Source: Chamaecrista fasciculata (Eukaryota; Streptophyta; Magnoliopsida; Fabales; Fabaceae). From it: 64,000 nt of DNA. The stretch covers positions 1 through 64,000 of the forward strand of contig QANZ01054569.1 of NCBI GenBank assembly GCA_003254925.1, read 5' to 3'. Below are positions 23,364 to 34,700 of the stretch, in pieces; the first letter of the stretch is position 1, and every line of letters starts with the position of its first letter. The translations under genes and the position numbers were made by a program. The notes below the pieces were generated by a model that was not told the DNA's origin, ran no database searches, and was given only the letters and a program-made list of their open reading frames with translations.

Positions 23364-25411
23364 TACAATCAATATATGAATACAATGATAGAGGCAGCGA
23401 AACAGCTGCATAAGGTTATTTATATCTCATATCATAGTTTGGGGTTTTTAGGCCTAAGCACACGATTGCTGTCCTAGGTCATGAGTGATTCTTTTTCATG
23501 ATTCTCAATTGATTCAATTTTCGTGTATGATTTCTCATTGTATGGGAAGGTTCCCTTGTTTTATCTGCAATATTTTGGTACTGTGGTCAAGAATATTCAG
23601 CTGCTAGTAATGTTTAGGCTCAAGTTTAGAAATCTATAGGCTTGTCTGATGTTTCCCCAGCAAACTGCATACAAAATTACTATGTTTGGGTAGACCTAGT
23701 TACTATCATATACTGAAAAAAATTTGCTGTTGCAATTGTTAATGCTATATTGGCCCTGCTTATATAGGTTCACTTTTATTCGATTTTGTTTCCATCATTC
23801 CTTTTTGGCGTTTTACATTGTTAGATGGTTACACAAAGTCTCTTTTTTTGAGTGTCTATTCTCTGAGAAGAAAGAATATTACTGGTTTACTACATTCAAT
23901 TGATGTGTTTAATGATTAGTAATTAGGTAAACTTAACCTTTCAAGGAAACCTGGGAGAGTGAGGATTACAATCAAAAGTGTAAACACGACCATAGTGTTC
24001 TTGTTATCACTACTGATTCTCGTTTATTATGAAGAGAATTATTAGGTTTGCTTCTTTAAATTTGGAATCTTTCCACAGTTATTCACATATTTTTTTCCAC
24101 ATTAGATAAAATAGCACTCATCAGTGATGAACAAACATTCCCATATTCGCAATAAGCAAGTGCTACTCATTTCTTGATGAAATATGAGGTTAATACATAC
24201 GTAAAGATCTAAATAAAGATCCCTAAAATCTAACAACTTCCAGCAAAATACCATGATCCGAAAAATCAGAAAACTGAGGATGACTACTCAACAATCAGTT
24301 TTGCATAACCACCAACACATTCTTCAAGTAGATATCAGAAGCCATTTCAACTCCTACAGCTTCTAAAGTCTCCAAATACGATTTGAAGTTAAATTAACGA
24401 TTAAATTATTGATATAGGCGTTATGGAATCGTTATTACAGTATTATGTGGGGGCTAGTTTTGTTTTTAGAGTGCAATGACATAAGCATCAGGAGTCTCTC
24501 ACTGTCGTTCATGGATTTTGTTTTCCATTTTGAGGAAGGTAGATGAATTGAGTAAGAGTAACGATTCATCCAATTTGGATGTAATGATTTTAAATTTAAA
24601 CAAATGATCAATCTAACTTATTTAAGGGTTTCGGTGTTGAGAGTGAAAAGTACAAGTGTGTTAAATATGTCGTTGAACAAAAAGAAAATGTCTGCTCCAG
24701 AAAAAAGAAAATTGTCTAAAAGACACCGTTTTAGGAGGAGAAGACGTGTTTTGAACAATAATGATTCAATTGCTGAGAACTCCAAAGGGTTCAATTATAA
24801 CAAAAAATTGTTCTGGGCTTGATGACATTATTTTTTATCTAAATCGTTGGAGTAGACGGATGAAAAAAAAATTATTATTCATACAAAGATGCAACAATAT
24901 TTTCAGATGACCGAGTCCATTTATTAAGGAAATTATGAGAAAAGAAGGATAAGACTTAAAGGAAAATTCGGTTGTTAAAGATTTTTTCAATGAATATTTG
25001 ATATGTAACAAAGTTTTGATACATGCATGATTAATTATAGTAAATAGAGAAGGTTAATTTTACCTTTTTGCATGACAAATTATAGAGGAAGAAGAATGTA
25101 AATGAAACTTGCGATTAGAGAAACCTTATAACAAATAAGTTTTCTTAACAATATTATTTAGTAACATCAATTCAAGATATTTTCATCCCTATTAAATCCA
25201 CAATCAAACACCAAAATTCAATTTTATTAACTTTCACTCCATTTTATTATCAATTATTATTTTTATTCATATATAATTTTAAAATAGTCGTACAATCATT
25301 TCAAATTTTTATTCAATCATAATTATTCATGTTCTTTTAGATAATTTCACGTATTGTAATCTTCGTTTCATTCCATTATCTTACTTTTTTAGTTGTCTCT
25401 TCAATATCAAT
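23364..25411. other. Intergenic DNA after the CUE gene
   Basis: The first bases continue the CUE 3' end. A 23-residue protein-like open piece lies on the minus strand at about 24306-24375 (LETLEAVGVEMASDIYLKNV), and a basic open frame at 24604-24822; neither has enough support to call a gene. No clear repeat boundary. Confidence 0.4.
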
Positions 25412-25419
25412 ATCAAAAT

Positions 25420-26015
25420 CAGGGGTGTTCGTTGGACGGTTTGGACAGTTTGAAAGGATATTTTAAACCGAACGGTTGATTAATTTCATTCATCAAAATC
25501 AAACCAAACCAAACCAATAAAAAGCAGTTTGAGCGGTTCGGTTTGAACGATTTGATAGTAATTATTGTCTTTTTTGTCACTAATATACTAATAAATAAAA
25601 TATATAATTATTCTCATAACTTACTAATATACTACTAAGAAAATAATTATTATCATTATAATATAAAAGAATTTTAATAAATAATAATTAATATATTATG
25701 TAATGTAGTAATATTCTCATTCTATTATAAACGACAAAATGATCTTCTACTTCTTAGCAAAGATCATTAGTATATAACAACTTTTAATTTATATATATAT
25801 AGAGGTGCAAATATTTCTAAACTTGTAAATATCTCCTCAATGTTAAATATTGTATATATGAGTAATAGAGTATGAGCTAATGAGAATATGAGATAGATGT
25901 ATACATACAAGTAAATAAGAGTTTTAGCGGTTTGGCGGTTTGATTCGGTTTGTGTGACGTCCAAACCAAACCAAACCGTTCATCTATCGATTTGGTTCGA
26001 TTTTGAACACCCCTA
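25420..26015. mobile_element. hAT-type MITE, AGGGGTGTTC family, copy 1
   Basis: Starts CAGGGGTGTTCGTTGGACGG and ends in TTTTGAACACCCCTA. Perfect 8-bp target duplication ATCAAAAT at 25412-25419 and 26016-26023. Ends are rich in AAACCAAACC and GGTTTGG; core is AT-rich. 596 bp. A related copy begins at 63359. Confidence 0.88.
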
Positions 26016-26196
26016 ATCAAAATAAAAAAGTTCATACTTGTATCCCAAACAGGACATGGCAAAAAGAGAATCTAAATCATAGATTGAGAAGAAGGAGAAT
26101 AAAAAATTAGTCAAAATTTTTATAACTTGTATTATTTTTATTTTATTTAAAAATATTATAAAACTGTTATTTTTATAATTATAATAATAATAAATA

Positions 26197-28860
26197 GGGT
26201 AAATTGCAATTTGGTACCCTGTGGTTAGGGGCGGTTCCCCTTCGGTACCCTGAAAGAAAAATTTTTGCATTGTGGTACCCTGTGGTTTGCTCCGTTAGCG
26301 ATTTGGTCCCCTGAGGTTTTTTTCTGTTAGGATTTAACGGCAAATGTACGTTAAAATGTCAAAAATCTCCAACAAGTCTTCTCTTATGCGTTTAAGTCCT
26401 TTCCCTTTACTAAAAGGGATCAAAACATAAAGAATTAATTATAAAAGGGTCTTTAGAATTCTAATATTATAGAATTTTCTCCTTTTCATAAGATTTCTTT
26501 TGAATAGGCCCTGATTTAATTACACTTTAATCCCAAAAGTTTATGATCTTTGTCAAAATAGTCCTTAGAACCTCAAAAGACAAATGAGGATCTATGATTT
26601 ATCAAAAAATCCCTATATTCAACTACAATTTTCATTCAAGTACACTACAAACAAATCAAAACTTCCAAATTTTTCCAAAATCAAGCCCCACAAACCAAAT
26701 TTATCCCATTATTTTCGATTCCTCCTCTTTTTCATCATTTTCATTCATTTTAGTCCCAAATCCTCAAAATAAAATTGTAAAGTGTCCCAAAACTCTTCCA
26801 AACATTCTAATTTAGTCCTTAAAATTATTAAAAACCCTAAAACCCTAAAATCTAAACACTAAACCTCTAAACTTATTTTAAAAAAAAAAAAACTGATTTT
26901 CCCATAGCCAAACATGCCCTAATTTCTTATTCATCTTCATCATCCTCAATCATCATTAATAATTTCACACCCTAATCAAACTGAATATCATCACCATCAT
27001 GATTTCGCACCCTCATTCATCTTCAGCTTCTTTGTTTCTTCTATTAAACCCTAATCCCCTTCCTAATTTTGCAAAAACTTGCCTCAATCAATGTCGACGA
27101 CGATTAAATTATTCTCCATCTTCAAAGAAATAAGCCAATCGTTCATGGCTTCTCGCCGTCCATGGCTTCAGCTTCTCGACCTCTCCGCCGTCCATCACCA
27201 CAAACAATCCTACCGCCATCGTCATCTCCACCTCACCACCACCACATGCCGTCATCGTCATCTCTTCATCCTCTATTTCATCTCTCTCTCCTCCTCTCCG
27301 ATTCTTCCGCCATCGTTTTTACATTTGCTTTTCCTCTGTTGATGTAATTGATTAATTAAGATTGAAAAGGGTTTTGAATGCGATAAGATTAGGGTTTTAT
27401 TTTGAAAAGGGTTTTTGTGATATGTTAAATGTTAAGCATTAGACTTGAAAATTTTGGCTGAATTGATGAAGACGAAGGTGGATGGGTTCGTCGCGGTGAT
27501 GAAGATGAAAGTGGATGGGTGTTTCAGCGAATTGATGAAGACGATTTCAGCGAATTGATGAAAATTGAAAGATGAAGATGAAGTGGAGATCTCAGAGGAG
27601 GATTTCAAAAAATCTGGAAAGATAAAGATGAAAATTAAAATAAAAAAAAAAGTTATAAGAGGTTTAGGGATTTAGAGTTTAGAGTTTAGGGTTTAGTGTT
27701 TTAGGGTTTTGGATTTTAGGGTTTAGAGTTTTTAATATTTTTAAAGACTAAATTGGATGAAGATGAAGATTAAATTTTTTTTAAGTTTTAGGGGTTTAGG
27801 GTTTAAGGTTTTAGAGTTTTAGGATTTTTAATATTTTTAAGGATTAAATTGGAATGTTTGGAAAAGTTTTTGAGACACTCTACAATTTTATTTTGAGGAT
27901 TTGAGACTAAAATGAATGGAGATGATGAAAAAGAGGGGGAAATGTGAATAATGGGATAAGAATGGGTCAAGAACCTAATTGTACAACTCAGACATCTTTT
28001 TAAGGTTTTAGAGTTTAGAGTTTGGGGTTTATAGTTTTTAATATTTTTAAGGACTAAATTAGAATGTTTGAAAAATTTTGGGGACACTTTACAATTTTAT
28101 TTTGAGGATTTGGGACTAAAATGAATGAAGATTATGAAAAAGAGGGGAATTCATGAAACACCCACCCACTTTCAGTTTTTTTTTTTTTAGAAAATTAAGT
28201 TTAGAGGTTTAGGGTTTTAGGGTTTTTAATATTTTTAAGGACTAAATTGGAATTTTTGGAAGAGTTTTGGGACACTTTACAATTTTATTTTGAGGATTTG
28301 AGATTAAAATGAATGAAAATGATGAAAAAGAGGAGGAATCGAAAATAATGGGATAAATTTGGTTTGTGGGGCTTGATTTTGGAAAAATTTGGGAGTTTTG
28401 ATTTGTTTGTAGTGTACTTGAATGAAAATTGTAGTTGAATATAGGGATTTTTTGATAAATCATAGATGCTCATTTGTCTTTTGAGGTTCTAAGGACTATT
28501 TTGATAAAGATCATAAACTTTTGGGATTAAAGTGTAATTAAATCAGGACCTATTCAAAAGAAATCTTATGAAAAGGAGAAAATTCTATAATATTAGAATT
28601 CTAAAAACTCTTTTATAATTAATTCTTTATGTTTTGATCCCTTTTAGTAAAGGGAAAGGGCTTAAACGCATAAGAGAAGACTTGTTGGGAGATTTTTGAC
28701 ATTTTAACGTACATTTGCCGTTAAATCCTAACAGAAAAAACCTCAGGGGACCAAATCGCTAACGGAGCAAACCACAGGGTACCACAATGCAAAAATTTTT
28801 CTTTCAGGGTACCGAAGGGGAACCGCCCCTAATCACAGGGTACCAAATTGCAATTTACCC
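26197..28860. mobile_element. Large foldback element with 9-bp target duplication and unique core
   Basis: Termini GGGTAAATTGCAATTTGG and CCAAATTGCAATTTACCC. Perfect 9-bp duplication TAATAAATA at 26188-26196 and 28861-28869. Arms of about 690 bases (26197-26890 and 28165-28860) contain GGTACCCTGTGGTT-type repeats. The 1.3-kb core includes a C-rich, gene-like stretch at 26950-27345 (with AAACCCTAATCC) and direct repeats of arm sequence at 27840-28110. No transposase seen. Mutator-like by its 9-bp duplication; the core may be captured host DNA. Confidence 0.87.
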
Positions 28861-29094
28861 TAATAAATACTTGACTTCCTTAATCAGCTATCATTACTTT
28901 TCGTTATTTTTAGTATGTTAAGTCTAATTTTAATGTACAGTTAAAAACATCAATAACTTAAATATTTTTAAGTAATATAATATAATTAGTGGTCTTATTT
29001 AGTTATACGTAAGAAAGGCAACCAGTATGACATTTACTATTTAGTAGTTTTATTACTATTTAATATTTATATCCTTATATGTTTATTTTATCTA

Positions 29095-29983
29095 GGCTTA
29101 AGTGCAATTTTGGTCCCATAACTATGACAAAGGTTTCATTTTGGTCCCATAACTTTTTTTGTTGCAATTTTGGTCCCATAACTATGACAAAGGTTTCATT
29201 TTAGTTTCATAACTTTTTTTGTTGCAATTTTGGTCTCATAACTTCTCAAAAGGTTCCACCGTTAGTCCCTTGGTGAATTTCATCCATATTTAGCCGTTAA
29301 GTATGACGTGACATAGTAACTAGGATCATGATGTGGCAAAATAAGATGAAGTGGACTGAAATAGGAACTATATGCAACATATTAAAACTTATCTATACCC
29401 AACCACCATATATATAAAGAGTGGTACTGACAGGGACCAATCTGGTGGGGAAGAAGAGACTTCAAGCAGAAGGCACCGACGAAGTCGATGGGATCCTCAA
29501 CCAGAGTCGAACGACCAAAGCGGCAGCGACAACAAATCGGGAAGCGGAATGAGGAAGAGGAAGTCTCGTTGGGCTGACGAGGAAGAGGAAGTACCATTCT
29601 TTATATATATTGTGGTTGGGTATAGATAAGTTTTAATATGTTGCATATAGATCCTATTTAAGTCCATTTCATCTTATTTTGCCACATCATGATCCTAGTC
29701 ACTATGCCACGTCATACTTAACGGCTAAATATGGATGGAATTCACTAAGGGACTAATGGTGGAACCTTTGTCATAGTTATGGGACCAAAATTGCAACACA
29801 AAAAGTTATGGGACCAAAATGAAACCTTTGTCATAGTTATGGGACCAAAATTGCAACAAAAAAACTTATGGGACCAAAATGAAACCTTTGTCATAGTTAT
29901 GAGACCAAAATTGCAACAAAAAAAGTTATGGGACCAAAATGAAACCTTTGTCATAGTTATGGGACCAAAATTGCACTTAAGCC
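29095..29983. mobile_element. Pack-type foldback element (Mutator-like) carrying a host gene fragment
   Basis: Termini GGCTTAAGTGCAATTTTGG and CCAAAATTGCACTTAAGCC. Perfect 9-bp duplication TTTTATCTA at 29086-29094 and 29984-29992. Arms (about 29095-29420 and 29600-29983) consist of subrepeats of about 60 bases (TTTGGTCCCATAACTATGAC, then a CATTTTGGTCCCATAACTTT half), then unique inverted sequence down to ACCACCATATATATA against its complement. The single-copy loop, about 29429-29591, is GC-richer and coding-like. Intact ends suggest recent activity. Confidence 0.92.
29429..29591 (+). pseudogene. Captured fragment of splicing factor SF1 (branch-point binding protein)
   Basis: One open frame of about 54 codons reads [20 protein letters not shown], then [20 protein letters not shown], then [14 protein letters not shown]. 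This matches my memory of the N-terminal region of plant SF1 (Arabidopsis At5g51300: [26 protein letters not shown]), which lies before the KH-QUA2 domain. In SF1 the KRKSRW segment is the U2AF-ligand type motif. Only this piece is present, with no KH domain, so it is a transduplicated fragment inside a transposon and not a gene. An AG just before the fragment could be a former splice acceptor. Confidence 0.75.
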
Positions 29984-30129
29984 TTTTATCTAATATTTAT
30001 ATCTTATTTGTAATTGATAAATTAATATTTATATTCGTGTTTTATTAGATATTTAGTATGCGAAAAGGATTTGCGATATCTGAAAATAATGAATATAAAG
30101 TAAGATATTCTAATAATAAGGTATAAATT

Positions 30130-30475
30130 GTGTAATGAGCTAGCTTGAGGCAATCATATCTGGTTCACCTATTTCTCCCTTTACCTTCGACCGATACTCC
30201 TCTTAACCTATCAACATCAAGACTGTTAAAGCAACTAGTAGTACACATACATTACACTTATGGGATAAGTTGGGGATCACTCTATGTAACGAACTTATGA
30301 TAGCAACCTTAGGTACCCTATAATTAGAGAGCCTCACCAAGTCACACACACTAATATCAAATCATTAACTTGGGCGTTAGAGACTTGATTGAGGACCTAA
30401 CCCCCCTCCCCCCTCTTGAGTGTCTCATGTTCAAGGCGGGCGAAGTTTAGGATCATTATCACCTAATTTAAAAAA
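30130..30475 (+). mobile_element. Possible LTR fragment of a retrotransposon (fossil)
   Basis: Contains ACTTGGGCGTTAGAGACTTG followed by a C-rich run (CCCCCCTCCCCCC), a pattern common near the inner end of plant LTRs. Ends and partner LTR are not visible; family cannot be assigned. Broken fragment, age unknown. Confidence 0.3.
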
Positions 30476-30998
30476 TAGGTAAATTCAACATTACTTAACT
30501 AAAAGATCTAATATCAGTTAATTAAAATAAATTAATTATTGATATAATTAAAAATTTTACAAAATATAATAAAATATTTATATTATAAGATATCGAATAT
30601 ATACACTAACTATTCAATTTGAATGAATATCAAATAGTTGAGAGACAATATCAATATTTACTTGATATTTCATAATTTTAAAATTTTTATTACTCATATT
30701 GTCGTAATTTATCTAATATCTAGTATTTAACAAATATTAAATACTTTTTAAGAGTGAATTTAGATTTTAGACAAATACTTTAAATACTCATCCAAATTAT
30801 TATCCTTATACTTAATAGATATGTAAATTAGTATATAAAAAAATAGCCATGTAAATATTTCTTTTAGTCTATAATTTTAAGAAATTGAGGATCCAAAAAC
30901 TTAAAACTAGATATGGATACAAAAAATATCTAACTTTTGCATTTTATCTGAGAGTATAAAGACACGTGCTTCACCTTTTCTATATCTCATAAATCTTT

Positions 30999-31397
30999 GG
31001 CCAAAGCATATTTTTGGTCATATATCTTTTGCTCAAGTCTTAATTTAGTCCCGTAACATTTTTTATTGCATTTTTTATCAGGTGCAGAATTGATCCCGTA
31101 TGATATCATATCTTTTTTCGTTACAGATTTAGTCCATATTTTTATAAAAAGTTCTACCTTTAATCTCACAATGTGAAATATTTTATAAAGGTACGAGACA
31201 AATTTTACAACTTGACCACATGATATCAGATCAATTTGATAACATGACCCAAAGATATAAGACCAAAAGTGCAACAAGAGACAAAGTTGAGATCTAAGCA
31301 AAATACATGAGACCAAAAGTGTAAAAAAAAATGTTATGAGACTAAATTGAAAGCTTAGCAAAAATTATGAAACCAAAAATAAAAATACACTTTGGCC
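30999..31397. mobile_element. Foldback element with 9-bp target duplication next to the DnaJ promoter
   Basis: Termini GGCCAAAGCATATTTTTGG and AAAATACACTTTGGCC. Perfect 9-bp duplication TAAATCTTT at 30990-30998 and 31398-31406. Arms carry GAGACCAAAAGTG-like motifs and complements. Related to 5827-7115 and 10047-10440 by its GGCCAAAG ends. It ends 383 bases before the DnaJ ATG. Confidence 0.86.
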
Positions 31398-31780
31398 TAA
31401 ATCTTTTCTAATATGTGAGCTTCCTCATGAATCCGAATTCATCATTTTTTCCCCTTTCTGTTATTCTTACTGTAGTCTTTAGAGTCTTGACTCCGAGCAA
31501 GAGCAAATTCGTGAGAATGTCGCTGTCTCGTTTCATCAACGTGCATTCACATCTACCACAAGCTTTTATCTCTTGGGTCCCATTCCAATTCCTCCTCTTT
31601 CTACTTTCTCCCATTCATACATACCCTGCATCTTCTAATTCTAATGAAAACCACGCTTTTTCTTTCCCACATTCTCTTCATAAATGAACCACAAAATCAT
31701 GTCTTCCTTCCTCCCCTTCTCCTTCTTCTTCCAGTAAATTATACTATTATCTAACATTTTCGCACCATTTTCCGATTTCA

Positions 31781-34700
31781 ATGGCCATTACATCTCTAGC
31801 TTTCCCTTCTCTTCTCCATCCACCAACCACTTCTTCTTCGTATTTCTTTGGTGGGGTTCTTCGTCCCCATCAAAATTTGGTGTTGAACACAAAGGTCTCT
31901 TCTAGGCGTCTGCGAATAGTTGCTGTTGCTTCTGGCGACTATTATGCTACTCTTGGCGTCCCCAAATCTGCCACCAGCAAGGACATCAAAGCGGCTTATC
32001 GAAAATTAGCTCGCCAGGTATCGAATTTTTATTCAGGGATTTTTGGTTTCTTTATTTCATATGGAAGTTACGCAATGGAATTCATGAGGCCATCAATTTA
32101 GTTAGCAAAGCTATCTTTTATGATATTGTAGTTAGTTTTGGGTACAAAATCTGTGGAGGGCAAAACTATACATCAATTTTCAATTCCGTTTGCTAAGTTT
32201 GTTTACCGTTGTTTTAATTGCAAACTCTATGTGGTTCTCAACCTGAGTTAGGATTCAATTTTTTTTTTCTACCAAATTCATAATTACATATCATGAGCCA
32301 GATGGAGTTTGCGATAATTTATTAGATGGAGTCAGTAGAAAGGATAAAATCAACTAAAATGTGAAATTTTAGGGACAAAACTGCATAAACAAACTTTAGG
32401 GACTCAATTGAAAATTGATGTAAAGTTTGAGGATCAAAAAGATATTTTAGTCGTAACTAGAGTAATTCATTCTTGGCCTAATTTAAATGTCTTGTTTCCT
32501 TTCTAGTATCATCCTGATGTGAACAAGGAGCCTGGAGCAACTGAAAAGTTTAAAGAGATTAGTGCTGCGTATGAGGTATGCACGAAAATTAGAGTACTGA
32601 GTATTGACTATGCTATGAAGACTCTTTTACTGGACTAGTACTTAAGCTATTAGAACTTCCAAAAGCAGTCAACTGACTATTAATTTTAGCAAAATTTCTA
32701 GGTTTTGGTTTTTGTACTTTATTTGACACATAAGTGGTAGAGAAATAGAGAATCATCAATCTTCAATTTGAATTTATGTGGACTGAGGTTTAAGACAAGA
32801 AGTATAAGTTATTCTAAATGTGCTGCGAATCAACTTCTCTAAGTTGATGGATTTTTTAGATGCGTGTGAGTCTCTTCTCTGCCATGTTATTTGTCAGAGC
32901 AAGTTGTTATCTTTGCTTGAATTGGAAAGCAAAAGGTTTCATCTGGTCATATGAAACATTTAGCATGTTTGTATCTAATAATTTTCATCGCAAAAGATGC
33001 AAAATGTGCCTTATCCTCAACTGTTGGAAGGGGTTACAAGGAAATCCTATGTGTTAATCAAATATTAACATTCTATGTTTTTAACTTGTATCAAGATCTG
33101 ATTTCAAGTAAAGAAGATTGTTACTGGAGTTGATGGATACTATTAATGACTTGGTTTATACTATAATTTAGGATACTTTATGTCATCTAGATGGTAAGGT
33201 CTTAAGTAACTAACAAGAATCGATATTTATGTTGCTTTCCATATCTTCCTTTTCTACTCATTGTGTATGTCAATTCTATTGAAGTTCATGCTTGTGAAAT
33301 ATATGCATACACGATACACGTACGATCATGTGGCATATGATTGGATATAGTAGACCCCAAAAGTAATTCCATATAGGGAGTGATTAAGATGGCAACTGCA
33401 ATAAACATTTTGGAATCAGTTTAGTTTGATGCTTAGGGCAATCTATCATGCTATTTCCTTTTAAGTTTGTAGATGAAGTAGAAGAAAGAGGATGTATCTG
33501 TCTGAGTCTTTCTGATTTCGAGAAAGTATGATAAATTCCTAACGAGGTGAGGTGATTTTAGATAAAAAGGATTTCCTTGTGATATCTTTTTGTGTCATAC
33601 TGTAATCAGTTGTGATTTCTGAGCCAATTGCTTATTTTATCGTAGATACAAGAGAATGAGAGTGAGATCAATAATGGTTTAAGTGAAAGAAAATGTATGA
33701 AAAATTTTGAACAAGGAGTGCTAAAGAAAGAAATTACCAGATTTATCATAGATAGGAATAAGATTGACTTTTGAAGAAGAATGTACAGTCAGGATCTTAA
33801 GGTCTTCTGGCAGACCAATATTTTTGGGATTAATTCTATCATTGATTGTTTTTAAAAGGGTATTTATGATATCATCTTTTCATTTCTGAAGTACAACACT
33901 GTCAGGTGCTGTCAGATGATAAGAAGAGGGCTTTATATGATCAATATGGGGAGGCTGGAGTTAAGAGCACGTTTGGAGGAGCATCAAGTGCTTATACGGT
34001 ACTCATATGAACTTCTTTTGATTGTTTTTTTCTGGACACAAATTGAAATGCATGCTAATTAGACTTGACTTCTGCTCTATCAACTCTTATTTTCCTATTT
34101 CTCTATTATAATTTTATTTAGACAGAACGTCCTTTTTTATTTTCATGCAGACTAATCCATTCGATTTATTTGAGACATTTTTTGGGCCAAGTATGGGTGG
34201 CTTCCCTGGCATGGATCCAACTGGATTTGGAACGCGCCGCCGCAGCACTGTTACCAAGGGTGAAGATATACGGTGAGTTATGGGGTGATCAGTTTTATGA
34301 ATGTTTCGGCTAAGAGAAATAAAGTTTATCATATTCATGTAAGAACTGCAATATCATAAGAAACTTTTAACTTGTCATTATTATGTTGCTGAGTCTAATG
34401 CTTTGACTGTTTACAGCTGTCCTATTTGTTGACAAAACATGTCTTTGCTTATTCATTTCATTTAGGGTACACTAGTTCCTCATCAAATAAATCTAGGTAT
34501 GATTGTATATTATGATCCCTCCTTTTACTGCTTGTTCATTACATAGGTTAGGGGAGGGGTCAGGAGAGGTGATTCAATGTGAGACAATAAGTTCATCCAG
34601 GGTAGTCTTATATAAAATTTTTCACTCCACAAATGTAACCAATAATTATGGACCTGTTTGATTCCCATTAAAAACAGTAAAATAGAAAAGTTTGTTTCAT

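Noticed and set aside
24604-24822. Basic 72-codon frame (KRKLSKRHRFRRRRRVL)
   Set aside because: No splice partners, no family, surrounded by AT-rich DNA; the Arg run alone is not evidence.
29745-30048. Open frames of about 69 and 89 codons with repeating LWDQNETFVIVMGPKLQ
   Set aside because: They are translations of the 60-bp subrepeats in the foldback arm, with no coding signal beyond the repeat.
31415-31687. 90-codon frame just upstream of the DnaJ gene
   Set aside because: Lies in the probable promoter or leader, has no motif, and ends before the DnaJ ATG. Could be an upstream frame but nothing supports translation.
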